A DNA stretch of 62,344 nt. Source: an uncultured Cytophagales bacterium (GTDB lineage: Bacteria > Bacteroidota > Bacteroidia > Cytophagales > Cyclobacteriaceae). A program made the translations under genes and the position numbers. Location of the stretch: contig CAJXNP010000027.1 in assembly GCA_913057175.1 (NCBI GenBank), positions 1 to 62,344 on the forward strand, given 5' to 3'. Numbering within the stretch: the first letter of the stretch is position 1; each line of letters opens with the position of its first letter. Shown here piece after piece: positions 17,946 to 26,130 of this stretch. The notes below the pieces were generated by a model, which saw nothing but the letters and a program-made list of their open reading frames with translations, had not been told where the DNA came from and ran no database searches.

Positions 17946-18629
17946 ATGGAAGGGAATAAAATTCGTCAATACCTCATTATTTGTTTTTTAATACTACCAA
18001 CATTTGGATTTGCACAAGATAAGAATATGTCAATAGGCATATTTGGTTCTCTAAACTCCTACAATTACCATCTTGAAGATATTAGGGATGGGCTTACTGG
18101 TAGATCGTATGAGAAAATAATGAATGGAAATGTTGGAATTTCGATCAAGCTAATGCTAAGTGAGAGAATTGGATTAAGGTCCGCGTTGGCGTATTCCCTT
18201 AAGGGATATAAACTTAAATCCCAGCATATTTCATCTGATCCTTATGTTCATTGGTTAAATGCAGAAGTAAACAACGAAGATAAAAGCGTGAATGTAAAAA
18301 TGGAGTACTTAGAAATTCCAATACAAGGATTATATTATTTTACTCCCAATAAGAATATTAAAATTTATGGTGCTTTAGGATTTGCCGTAAACGCCAGGTT
18401 AAATAACATTTATAGCGATACTGATGCTGGCAATCGCCTGGAAAAAAATGCTCCTGATTTTGTTTATCTTGTATCGCTTGGTGGAGGGGTAGAATTTCAT
18501 ATTAGTAATCAGGCCTATTTATCAGTTGAACCAAATTTTAGTCAATACCTCAATAAAATAGATAAGAACAATATGGGTGGGAATGCGCAGTCTTACGGAG
18601 TATCGGCAGGTTTAAATTTTGCCATTTGA
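17946..18629 (+). CDS. Outer-membrane beta-barrel protein, PorT-like
   Basis: 227 residues. A signal peptide ending in GFAQ is followed by alternating beta strands typical of the OMP_b-brl_2 fold (MSIGIFGSLNSYNYH, VGISIKLMLSERIGLRSAL, MEYLEIPIQGLYYF, LGGGVEFHIS, QSYGVSAGLNFAI at the C-terminus). The 'LEIPIQGLYYF' strand is characteristic of the family. The frame is open from a TTG at 17874 but the ATG at 17946 starts directly at the signal peptide. Such proteins are small 8-strand barrels of varied or unknown role. Confidence 0.82.
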   Translation: MEGNKIRQYLIICFLILPTFGFAQDKNMSIGIFGSLNSYNYHLEDIRDGLTGRSYEKIMNGNVGISIKLMLSERIGLRSALAYSLKGYKLKSQHISSDPYVHWLNAEVNNEDKSVNVKMEYLEIPIQGLYYFTPNKNIKIYGALGFAVNARLNNIYSDTDAGNRLEKNAPDFVYLVSLGGGVEFHISNQAYLSVEPNFSQYLNKIDKNNMGGNAQSYGVSAGLNFAI

Positions 18630-18718
18630 TAAAATCATAGATTAGTTTTCCTTTTCGGTTAAAATAAAAAATTTACAAAACGCAGGTTTGGCAAGCAATA
18701 ATTCTCATATGTTATAAG

Positions 18719-18983
18719 AGGTCCGATGCGGACACCTGTCTGCTGATGCGAGGGGCTTCTACTTTCCTACCATATTAATCTATTGGCACAAGGACTGTTT
18801 CACCAATCCTGAAGCCACTTGAATTAAACCTGAATAACTGTCACTAGTTCAAGCCTGCCTACGACAGACAGATGTTCGCTTGGACTTATGAATCCGGATG
18901 GGCATTTAAAGGTTCGATGAAAGTGCTTTGTCAAACGCCCAAAGCAGATGCTTCTAATTTATTGCTTCTATTCATTTATTAAT
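18719..18983 (+). repeat. Two adjacent partial copies of a dispersed intergenic repeat
   Basis: Part 18846-18983 aligns with 22179-22315: shared blocks include GTTCAAG, TGGACTTATGAATC against TGGACTCATGAATC, GGCATTT against AGCATTT, CGCCCAAAG against CGCCCGAAG, and CTTCTAATTTATTGCTT against CTTCTACTTTCTTGCTT. Part 18719-18812 aligns with 22284-22342 (CTTCTACTTTC, TATTGGCACAAGGACTG against TGTTGGCACAAAGACCG). No gene is present in 18630-19037; the repeats fill most of it. Confidence 0.6.
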
Positions 18984-19037
18984 ACAAGTTATGCCAAGCT
19001 AAACTAACCAATGAGGGAGAGAGTTAAACAGCCAGGG

Positions 19038-19226
19038 TTTTTATTCCCTTCAAATCTTGGCTTTATTTCCAGTAGTACGCAAATTGCCAAGCGTATTAAA
19101 CCAGGAAAATTCATGACTATCAGCGGATCAGGGAAAGCCGGAAAGCCAGCATACCCTACCTTCCCGACCAGGGACATCTCATGATGAATGTAGACCTGGT
19201 GCCTTTGGATCACCGGGGGTGAATAA
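19038..19226 (+). pseudogene. Decayed 5' copy of the SDR gene at 21238
   Basis: About 75 bases of upstream sequence plus the first ~110 coding bases of the intact gene recur here. The leader TTTATTCCCTTCAAATCTTG through TTAAACCAGG precedes ATGACT at 19113, then 18 bases are missing, a frameshift occurs in the GGAAAGC region, and homology continues through GATGAATGTAGACCTGG and GGATCACC before ending near 19226. Many substitutions separate the copies, so the duplication is not recent. The fragment cannot encode a working enzyme. The intact gene lies 2.1 kb downstream in the same orientation. Confidence 0.85.
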
Positions 19227-19271
19227 TACAATACCTTATTAGTGACAGGTTTTATGTGGTTGTCTTTTCTA

Positions 19272-19802
19272 TTAAATTTTAAACATTGGCAATGGTCTTA
19301 ATGGATGTTTAAAAAAATAATTAGTTGTCTGATTCAACAAGAACTTGTGAAAGCCCCGAAAAGGAAATTGTATTTGAACTTCGGCAATTTCTCCCTTAGC
19401 CAGCCCAAATTTCAAAATACCCTTTGTTACGTCTATCCAATCGGCACGACGAAAGTTTTCTACCGTTTTTAGATAGGGACCGGAATAGCCACTTATCTTA
19501 TGGTGGGTAGCAATCATCGTTGAAATTTCACTTTTCCATTGAGGCTTATCCATTTTTTCCAGATAGTCAGCGGCAGTCTCTATGGAGGGTCTTATGTAGT
19601 CAAAAGTATGATGTGTCCAGATACCTAAATCATGGAAAACAGCAGCGATGGCATATTTATCATTGTTAAGCCCTGTTGTATCCAATTTCAGACATAGACT
19701 ATATACACGGTAAACGTGATTTTTATAAGTGTTGTAATCTCCTTTTATAATGCCTTTATGCTCCTCCAGAACTTTTTCTATGATTAAATTCGTTTCGAAC
19801 AT
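19272..19802 (-). CDS. HD-domain metal-dependent phosphohydrolase
   Basis: 176 residues. The HD-domain metal ligands are visible: H29, then H57-D58 in FHDLG, H64-H65, and ATHHKISGY further on with a final RADWIDVT. HD proteins hydrolyse phosphomonoesters or nucleotides; the substrate here is unknown. It lies 19 bases downstream of the alpha/beta hydrolase gene on the same strand and may be cotranscribed. Both genes sit between the decayed and intact SDR copies, in opposite orientation to them. Confidence 0.78.
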   Translation of the reverse strand: MFETNLIIEKVLEEHKGIIKGDYNTYKNHVYRVYSLCLKLDTTGLNNDKYAIAAVFHDLGIWTHHTFDYIRPSIETAADYLEKMDKPQWKSEISTMIATHHKISGYSGPYLKTVENFRRADWIDVTKGILKFGLAKGEIAEVQIQFPFRGFHKFLLNQTTNYFFKHPLRPLPMFKI

Positions 19803-19821
19803 AAAATATCGGGCAGCTATC

Positions 19822-20643
19822 CTAGGAGTTGATAAATTCCAAAATATCTCTGTTTATCGTAGCTGCCTCTGTTGTGGGCATTCCATGGGCGAAACCAGGA
19901 TACGTAATCAATTTCCCATTTTTCAACAATTTAGCCGACTTAACTCCAGTGTTTTCATAAGGAACAATCTGATCATCTTCACCATGCAATACCAAAACGG
20001 GAATATCCACTGCTTTTAAATCCTCCGTAAAGTCTGTTTCAGAAAATGCCTTGATGCATTCGTAGTGGGCGTTGATGCCGCCCATCATTCCTTGTCTCCA
20101 CCAGTTTCTTTGTACACCTTCCTTTATTTTAGCTCCTTCCCTGTTATAGCTGTAAAATGGAAAGGTAATGTCAAAATAAAATTGCTGGCGATTATTCAGG
20201 GTCTGATCGCGTATTTCATCAAATACTTCCATTGGCACTCCGTCCGGATTAGTTTCACTTTTGACCATAATAGGTGGTACCGCACTAACCAATACTGCCT
20301 TGGCAACACGATCTTTCCCATGCTTATTGACATACCGAATAACTTCACCACCACCAGTTGAGTGTCCAATATGTACGGCATTTCTCAAATCCAAAAATTC
20401 TGTCAATTCTGCAACATCGGATGCATAAGTATCCATTTCGTGTCCGCCTGTTGTCTGGGAAGAACGTCCGTGCCCTCTTCTGTCATGGGCTATAACCCTA
20501 AAACCTTTCTGTAAAAAAAACAGCATTTGGTTATCCCAGTCATCACTTGAGAGAGGCCACCCATGATGAAAAACAAGAGCTTGTCCTGTTCCCCAATCTT
20601 TGTAAAACAATTCCGTTCCGTCTTTTAATTTTAATGTGCTCAT
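19822..20643 (-). CDS. Alpha/beta hydrolase, non-heme chloroperoxidase/arylesterase type
   Basis: 273 residues, cytoplasmic, the usual length of the family. The nucleophile Ser95 is in GHSTGG, the acid is Asp223 or Asp224 in HGEDDQIVP, and the base is His253 in FAHGMP. The oxyanion segment is HHGWP and the DRRGHGRS motif follows at 54-61. These enzymes act as esterases and, with peracid formation, show halogenating activity in vitro; the natural substrate is unknown. First gene of a possible two-gene unit with the HD-domain gene. Confidence 0.88.
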   Translation of the reverse strand: MSTLKLKDGTELFYKDWGTGQALVFHHGWPLSSDDWDNQMLFFLQKGFRVIAHDRRGHGRSSQTTGGHEMDTYASDVAELTEFLDLRNAVHIGHSTGGGEVIRYVNKHGKDRVAKAVLVSAVPPIMVKSETNPDGVPMEVFDEIRDQTLNNRQQFYFDITFPFYSYNREGAKIKEGVQRNWWRQGMMGGINAHYECIKAFSETDFTEDLKAVDIPVLVLHGEDDQIVPYENTGVKSAKLLKNGKLITYPGFAHGMPTTEAATINRDILEFINS

Positions 20644-21164
20644 TTTGTTTAATGTTTAGTATCTGTTCAGTTCTGTTATTTTGTCCTATTATTTCGCCAG
20701 TCTTGAATATCATTCAATCCTTCTTTCGAAGTGATAATGTTCGTTTATGTATTTTAAGATACGGCGCTATTCAATTTTTTTTGTGTGTGGACTTTTCACC
20801 TAAATCATCGCCAACTTACAACTTGAGCTATAGGGTTTTATTCAACCAACTTAGCCCGAATGCATTACCAATAAACTTTATAAATCTATGAATATTTATG
20901 CGCTGATATTTATTCAGCTTTGCATAGAAGGTAGCAGGATGATTGTTGGTAAAAACATGACAGCCATCGACTTATTCAAAATCCATCATTATCGGACCAC
21001 CAGCTTTGGCGGCTGGTGGACATCCCGGTATCTCTTGTCAGGCTGCAACGATCTTATGGAACAATTTGAATCAGTTTTTATAAAGTTAGCAAGAAGTATG
21101 TTAAACTTATAACTACCTGCATTAAGTATTTTTTAAGTCTCCAAGGCGGAAGTCCACATGAGCT
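20644..21164. other. Gene-free interval with a repeat copy and a hairpin
   Basis: No convincing gene. A copy of the repeat seen near 14560 lies at 20966-21045. Within it CCACCAGC (20997-21004) and GCTGGTGG (21012-21019) form an 8-bp stem. A 74-codon frame at 20888-21112 spans the repeat and reads IDLFKIHHYR, but has no domain and is more likely a remnant than a gene. The stretch 20644-20880 shows nothing I can name. Confidence 0.45.
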
Positions 21165-21237
21165 TTTATTCCCTTCAAATTTTGGCTTTATTTCCAGCAG
21201 TACGTAAGTTGCTAAACGTATTAAACCAGGAGAATTC

Positions 21238-22140
21238 ATGACTAAAAAACGAATATTTTTTACCGGTGGATCAGGAAAAGCAGGAAAACATGTGGTACCC
21301 TACCTTCTCGATCAGGGACATCGGGTGATGAATGTAGACCTGATGCCTCTGGATCACCCGGGGGTGGATAACCTGAAAGCCGACATCACGGATTCGGGAC
21401 AAATGTTTAATGCCATGAGTTCGTATGCCGGGCTGGATGAGCTGGAACCCGGGAATGGCGTGCCACCTTTTGATGCAGTGGTCCATTTTGCTGCCGTGCC
21501 CCGAATTCTGATCAAACCGGATAATGAAACGTTTCGGGTCAACACCATTGGCACCTACAATGTGATCGAAGCTGCTGTAAAACTGGGAATCAGGAAAATC
21601 ATCATTGCTTCTTCAGAGACTACCTATGGTGTTTGTTTTTCTGATGGCCAGACTGACCCGCATTCCCTGCCTTTGGAGGAGGACTACGATGTTGATCCCA
21701 TGGATAGCTACGGATTGTCGAAAGTTGTCAATGAGAAAACTGCGCAGAGCTTCCAGCGACGTTCAGGCTTTGACATCTATGCCCTTCGCATCGGTAATGT
21801 GATCGAGCCTCACGAATATACAGAGCTGTTTCCCTATTATTTCAAACACCCTGAAGTACGCCGCAGAAATGCCTTCTGTTACATTGATGCACGCGACCTG
21901 GGACAGATTGTGGATCTGTGTTTGCAAAAAGATGGCCTGGGCTACCAGGTTTTTAATTCCGGGAACGATCATAACGGTGCTGTGATCCCCACGAAAGAAT
22001 TAGCCGAACAGTTTTTCCCTGGCGTACCCATTACCCGCGAGATGGGAGAACATGAAGCCCTGTTTTCCAATCGAAAGATCCGTGAAGTTCTGGGGTTCAA
22101 GGAGCAACATAACTGGCGGAATTATTTGAAATGGGATTGA
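21238..22140 (+). CDS. NAD(P)-dependent epimerase/dehydratase (extended SDR)
   Basis: 300 residues. The cofactor-binding glycine motif TGGSGKAG is at 9-16, an HFAA segment at 83-86, and the catalytic Tyr158 and Lys162 lie in SYGLSK. The family covers nucleotide-sugar epimerases, dehydratases and sugar dehydrogenases; the C-terminal half is too divergent to name a substrate. Its start region and leader are duplicated, in decayed form, 2.1 kb upstream at 19038-19226, and a dispersed repeat follows 38 bases after the stop. The codon choice is richer in G and C than that of the AT-rich intergenic flanks. Confidence 0.87.
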   Translation: MTKKRIFFTGGSGKAGKHVVPYLLDQGHRVMNVDLMPLDHPGVDNLKADITDSGQMFNAMSSYAGLDELEPGNGVPPFDAVVHFAAVPRILIKPDNETFRVNTIGTYNVIEAAVKLGIRKIIIASSETTYGVCFSDGQTDPHSLPLEEDYDVDPMDSYGLSKVVNEKTAQSFQRRSGFDIYALRIGNVIEPHEYTELFPYYFKHPEVRRRNAFCYIDARDLGQIVDLCLQKDGLGYQVFNSGNDHNGAVIPTKELAEQFFPGVPITREMGEHEALFSNRKIREVLGFKEQHNWRNYLKWD

Positions 22141-22178
22141 TGGGTGGTTTGGAACATAACCTCAATATCGAAAATACT

Positions 22179-22342
22179 GGTTCAAGATTGCCTGACCAGG
22201 CGAGACTGGTGTCCGCGTGGACTCATGAATCGTGACGAGCATTTGTTTCTTTGTTGGATGTTTCCTGCATAGCGCCCGAAGTGGACACTTCTACTTTCTT
22301 GCTTATATTCAATTGTTGGCACAAAGACCGTTGCACTTAACC
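22179..22342 (+). repeat. Dispersed intergenic repeat, fullest copy
   Basis: About 160 bases directly after the SDR gene. It matches the two partial copies at 18719-18812 and 18846-18983 in the same orientation, with the blocks described there. The copies flank, respectively, the decayed and the intact SDR gene, so repeat and gene may have been duplicated as one unit. No reading frame spans it. Confidence 0.6.
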
Positions 22343-22383
22343 TTACGCCAGTAGGGGTTATGGTTAATATTGAAAATGAGCTC

Positions 22384-22656
22384 ATCAACCAAAAACCTCA
22401 TCCCTTACTCAAACAACCTAGAGTTTCACTAAACCTCCATAACCATCAACTATCACGCCATAGACATCCACTAAATCTCCATAATCTTTCACTAAAACTC
22501 CATAAGGATTGACTAAAACTCCATAGCTTATCACAAAAGCTCCATGATTATTGACTAAAACTCCCGGATGATCCGCTATGACGACCTGACCTTTAACTAA
22601 AGGTCCATGACCTTTCACTTACTGTCTATCTATATTGACTAAAGACACATGAACAA
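22384..22656 (-). repeat. 21-bp tandem repeat, 11 to 13 units, reading as a heptapeptide repeat
   Basis: From 22426 to 22656 eleven consecutive 21-base units can be laid out without a gap; the plus-strand consensus is about TSACTAAAACTCCATNAnnnT. Two weaker units extend it back to 22384. On the minus strand the frame 22618-22418 reads without a stop as seven-residue units such as YGVLVNP, YGVLVKD, YGDLVDV, YGVIVDG, YGGLVKL, starting with GTG. Conserved T/A/C positions and a multiple-of-three period fit either a minisatellite or a short repeat protein. There are no unique spacers, so it is not a CRISPR. Confidence 0.85.
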
Positions 22657-22928
22657 AGTAAACCGGACATCGGGGGGATATTTGGGATTGTTCACCCGTA
22701 AAAAAATCCTCTCACAAGCCTACAAGAAGTTACTTAAAGTTTCAATTAATTATTTAAATAATATCAATAAATTATCCATTATTAATAGAGGCTTATAATT
22801 GATATAAATGCCGTTTCAAATCATAAAATAGACTTTTAAACGAAATTAATTAGAAATATATTTTTATAATTCACCATAATACTTAGTTTAGAAGCTTGTG
22901 TTTTTTTAACTAAACTGTTTTTATAACT

Positions 22929-23624
22929 ATGAATAGAAAATTTGTTATTTCTGACGCCCGTCTTTTGGAACATGCAGGCGTGATCCTTAAAAACCTCTCG
23001 GATAGCCTGGCTGATTTTTCTGCTTTTGATCCTGACCTCAACCAGGACAAGATCACCCGTCTGAATGAACTTTATCAAGTGGCCCTTGCTGAAGGAGGTG
23101 ACCATGCAGAACGTGGCAAGCTGGGCGAAAAGACCCAGGCTTAGCTTGATATCATGAATCGCTGTGACAAGACCGTAAAATCATTGCGGTATTGGGTAAA
23201 GAAGGCTTTTGAAGGCGATCCCGCAGGAAGCAAACGATTTCAGCTTACCCGTTATTGGAAGGTGCGGTATAACCAGCCCGTTCTGATTTCCTACATGTCG
23301 GGCCTGGCAACCGTTTTGAACGAGTTACGAAGCAAATTGGAGGAAGTCAATACCCCGGCAGAGTTGCTGGACAGCGTGCAACCACTGGCCAAAGAGCTGG
23401 AGGAAGCTAATAACATCCAGGAAAATAGCAAGGGAAGTCGTGGTTCGGCTACGCAGGAAAGGGTACTGAGGTTGAATGAGATCCATTCCATCGCACGCCA
23501 GTTCAGCGATGCGGCAGAATTCATCTATGATGAAAATCCTGCAAGACGAGAGCTCTACCGACTGCCCGGCAACAGCCAGCCAAGCACAGACGATGAAGAA
23601 CTGGTAGAAGAACAAGTGGCTTAG
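22929..23624 (+). pseudogene. Gene of unknown function interrupted by an in-frame TAG
   Basis: One continuous frame of 231 codons broken only by TAG at 23142-23144. The 5' part (71 codons) begins NRKFVISDARLLEHAGVILK; the 3' part resumes LDIMNRCDKTVKSLRYWVKK and ends with RLNEIHSIARQFSDAAEF and NPARRELYRLP. The join reads as a single amphipathic helix if the stop were CAG (one C-to-T change). The protein would be an all-helical, cytoplasmic-type protein of about 230 residues; I recognise the general type from other Bacteroidota but know no function. A terminator follows. It may be a pseudogene, a readthrough case or a sequencing error. Confidence 0.75.
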
Positions 23625-23652
23625 GTCAATTGATCATTTACTAATAGTTGAT

Positions 23653-23681
23653 AAACCCGAACCAAATGGTCCGGGTTTTTT
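23653..23681 (+). terminator. Intrinsic terminator of the interrupted gene
   Basis: AAACCCG-A-ACC (23653-23663) pairs with GGT-C-CGGGTTT (23668-23678) with one internal mismatch and a 4-base AAAT loop, and runs into TTTTTT. It begins 29 bases after the stop codon at 23624. Confidence 0.72.
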
Positions 23682-23777
23682 CGCAAGGCGTAATATTCAT
23701 CTATTATTATTGCAATGTTTTACTTTTTTGAAAGACATTTATATATTCAACTTTTTGATTCTTATTAATAGCTTTTT

Positions 23778-25355
23778 ATGTCTCGATTTTTTATTCTCAC
23801 TACTCTATTTTTATCATTTCATTTACAAATACTTAGTCAAAACAATGATTTACCCTTTGGCCATTATTATGATGCCGATCAAAACCTGTTGATTGATTAT
23901 GTCGATACAGATTATGACCCGGCTACATCATTAGTTGAGTCGTATAACCAGACCTATAGTTATCGATATGGTTATTATTATGATCTCGATAGTAACAAAA
24001 TTGAAAAGGACATTTACGGTTCTAATTTCCTAGGTAGTTTTTCATATGATGTGCCGGATAAAAAAAGAGATAAATCGATCTCAGCGGATGAATGCCTGGG
24101 ATTTGTCATTGCTGAGGACTCATTTACTGTTATGAGAAACTTTAAGGTTGCTACGAAAATGGGAGAATTATCTGTCTCTGAATATCGCTTCCTCAATGTT
24201 ATTGATCATATACCCGGATATACTTTTTACCAATATCAATCCTCCGATTTTCTTTATCAACCTGAAAAAAATTCACTTCCTGTTCCTTTTCCAAAATCGA
24301 AGAAAAAATTGGCTTTGTTTTGCCAGGAATATTTTTCTGAATTCCCCATCATTATCAATCAAATTGCCAAAGAGAAAATAACTGACGACAATGTAAATGA
24401 AATCATTCGAATGATTGACTACCAGGTGAGGCACAACAAAGGTTTAAAAATTTACTTTGACCAATACTGGAATGAGCAAAAAAATGAAAAAGACCATTAT
24501 TACTATGCCATTGTTGATGACATCAAAGATGACATATGGTATTTAACATACTACGATCAACACGGTACAAAAATTATGACAGGAGGTTTCTCTTCATTGT
24601 CATCGATGAAGAGAGAGGGAAGCTTCACCTGGTTTAACAAAAATGGCATGCAGAGAAAATCCAATACATATGTAGATGGAGAATTGAAAAGTCAAAAGCA
24701 TTTTTATGATGATGGCTCTCTTCATTATTCAATGGAAATGGATGATCAGACATGGAAGTATAGTGAAGTGTACGATAGACAGAAAAAACAAATTCTCAAT
24801 TCACAAGGTAGTGGCACGGAATTGTATTTAGACCAAACCAACCAAAGGGAAATAAAGAAAGTATACAGTAACCATTTCTTAATATCAGCCTCTTATGTTA
24901 ATTCGCAGGGACATGAGATATTTCAGGTGGCTGAAAAAAATGCGAAAATAAAATCCTTGAAAAGTAGAATTACTGAGTTTTCTACACAGTTTGAATATGA
25001 GCGTGAATGGGCAGAAGATCGCTTACAAGGCAATTACCTGATCAGGTTAATTATAAACCCAAATGGGAATATCATCGATTTTGAAATTTTGCATTCTGTG
25101 GATGAAAAAATGGACAGACAAGTGATTTATGCAACTCAAATGATTTTGTATAAAGAATACCCGGTCTGGAAAACTGCAAAAATGGGAAAAGATGATGTGT
25201 TTGCTGAAGTAGTACTACCGATTAATTTTAAAATTGTAAATTTCTATAACACCTACTATAATCATAATCCATTCTGGATGCACCATCATCACATGATGAT
25301 GATGCAGATGAACCTTAACCATGTGAGTCCGCCAACGATGCCAGCAGGGTTTTAA
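23778..25355 (+). CDS. Secreted protein with MORN-like repeats, TonB-C-like domain and His/Met-rich tail
   Basis: 525 residues. A signal peptide (ending around ILSQ) precedes a tyrosine-rich beta region, YwqK/MORN-type repeats in the middle (REGSFTWFNKNGMQRK, DGELKSQKHFYDDGSLHY) and, at about 415-490, a TonB C-terminal-like domain (LIRLIINPNGNIIDFEIL to AEVVLPINFKI). The last 30 residues hold a metal-ligand-rich run with four histidines followed by four methionines (about 505-512). There is no N-terminal membrane anchor of TonB, so this is probably a secreted protein with a borrowed fold. It separates the interrupted gene from that gene's stray 3' copy. Confidence 0.72.
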   Translation: MSRFFILTTLFLSFHLQILSQNNDLPFGHYYDADQNLLIDYVDTDYDPATSLVESYNQTYSYRYGYYYDLDSNKIEKDIYGSNFLGSFSYDVPDKKRDKSISADECLGFVIAEDSFTVMRNFKVATKMGELSVSEYRFLNVIDHIPGYTFYQYQSSDFLYQPEKNSLPVPFPKSKKKLALFCQEYFSEFPIIINQIAKEKITDDNVNEIIRMIDYQVRHNKGLKIYFDQYWNEQKNEKDHYYYAIVDDIKDDIWYLTYYDQHGTKIMTGGFSSLSSMKREGSFTWFNKNGMQRKSNTYVDGELKSQKHFYDDGSLHYSMEMDDQTWKYSEVYDRQKKQILNSQGSGTELYLDQTNQREIKKVYSNHFLISASYVNSQGHEIFQVAEKNAKIKSLKSRITEFSTQFEYEREWAEDRLQGNYLIRLIINPNGNIIDFEILHSVDEKMDRQVIYATQMILYKEYPVWKTAKMGKDDVFAEVVLPINFKIVNFYNTYYNHNPFWMHHHHMMMMQMNLNHVSPPTMPAGF

Positions 25356-25463
25356 TCTGCTATTATGGAGAAAGCAAAACTGAATATTTTTTACTGATAA
25401 TAAATCCCTGTCAGCTGCAAGCGAAAGTTTTATATATGTTCAGCCTCGACCAGCCAACCCGTA

Positions 25464-25530
25464 AGCGATGTGGGAGAATTCATCTATGATGAAAATCCTG
25501 CCAGGCGAGAGCTATATCGATGCTGAATAA
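25464..25530 (+). pseudogene. Stray copy of the 3' end of the 22929-23624 gene
   Basis: About 60 bases match 23515-23572 with few differences: AGCGATG, then AGAATTCATCTATGATGAAA, ATCCTGC, GCGAGAGCT and a TA(T/C)CGA end, encoding EFIYDENPARRELYR as in the fuller gene before stopping. Nothing of the upstream part of the gene is present. It lies 1.9 kb downstream in the same orientation, on the far side of the MORN-repeat gene. Confidence 0.75.
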
Positions 25531-25562
25531 TCCAGGTTTGATTATAGTTTCTGTCTTAAAAA

Positions 25563-25597
25563 TAGTCATGCCATCACTTGGAGTGATGGCATGACTA
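25563..25597 (-). terminator. Perfect 16-bp terminator hairpin overlapping the end of a gene
   Basis: TAGTCATGCCATCACT (25563-25578) and AGTGATGGCATGACTA (25582-25597) pair perfectly around a TGG loop. On the minus strand the stem is followed by ATTTTTA. It acts as terminator of the minus-strand gene whose stop codon (25566-25568) lies inside the stem, so the last ten codons are encoded by the hairpin. Confidence 0.72.
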
Positions 25598-26015
25598 AAA
25601 ACTTTTCAAAATGTTTCAAACTTCCCGGAAATTCTTGTTGCTCCTCTTCAATAAAATGATGATGGATATCAACCAAACTATTTTCTGGATTGTTATTAGA
25701 GTAAATTACCCAAAACCCGATATTCCTGCATTTTGAATAGCTGTTTAAGCAACCGCGAAAATGATGTCGATATTCAAATTTAACAGGGATACGTCTTCTA
25801 CATTCGATATAATTGACCAAATATTTATATTCTAATTTCATCGGAGAAGCCTCTCCACCATCACTCACATAATTCAACTCCCCGATAACCTTTGAGAAAT
25901 CTTTAACAATGTTTTCTCTGTAACTTGAAAAAGCCTCAACTGAATATTTATATAAGACAATAAAGAGGGAAAAAGTAAATATTGAAAGAGCCAGAATTTT
26001 CCAATGTTTTCTCAT
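25566..26015 (-). CDS. Membrane-anchored protein of unknown function
   Basis: 149 residues with one N-terminal transmembrane helix (ILALSIFTFSLFIVLY) and a soluble part containing four cysteines (ECRRR, GCLNSYSKCRN) and histidine-rich segments (YRHHFRG, DIHHHFIEEE). The C-terminal FLVMPSLQVMA is encoded by the terminator stem and may not be functionally constrained. I do not recognise a family. Codon use and the terminator support a real gene. Confidence 0.6.
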   Translation of the reverse strand: MRKHWKILALSIFTFSLFIVLYKYSVEAFSSYRENIVKDFSKVIGELNYVSDGGEASPMKLEYKYLVNYIECRRRIPVKFEYRHHFRGCLNSYSKCRNIGFWVIYSNNNPENSLVDIHHHFIEEEQQEFPGSLKHFEKFLVMPSLQVMA

Positions 26016-26130
26016 CCTTCCACAATAAACATTGGTTTAATTTTCGTGTGTCTGTTCAATACAGTTTACAAAACAAAATTCTAATCCATTGATTAAATAC
26101 ACTCTAAGAGATAATTTTTTGGGGCAATAT

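Noticed and set aside
20888-21112. 74-codon gene
   Set aside because: It runs through a repeat copy and hairpin also present, in altered form, near 14560; more likely a remnant.
22384-22656. CRISPR array
   Set aside because: The 21-base units abut directly, so there are no spacers, and no cas gene is present.
23142-23144. Pyrrolysine coding or programmed readthrough at TAG
   Set aside because: No pyrrolysine genes, no recognisable readthrough context and nothing else in the window using TAG this way; a point mutation is simpler.
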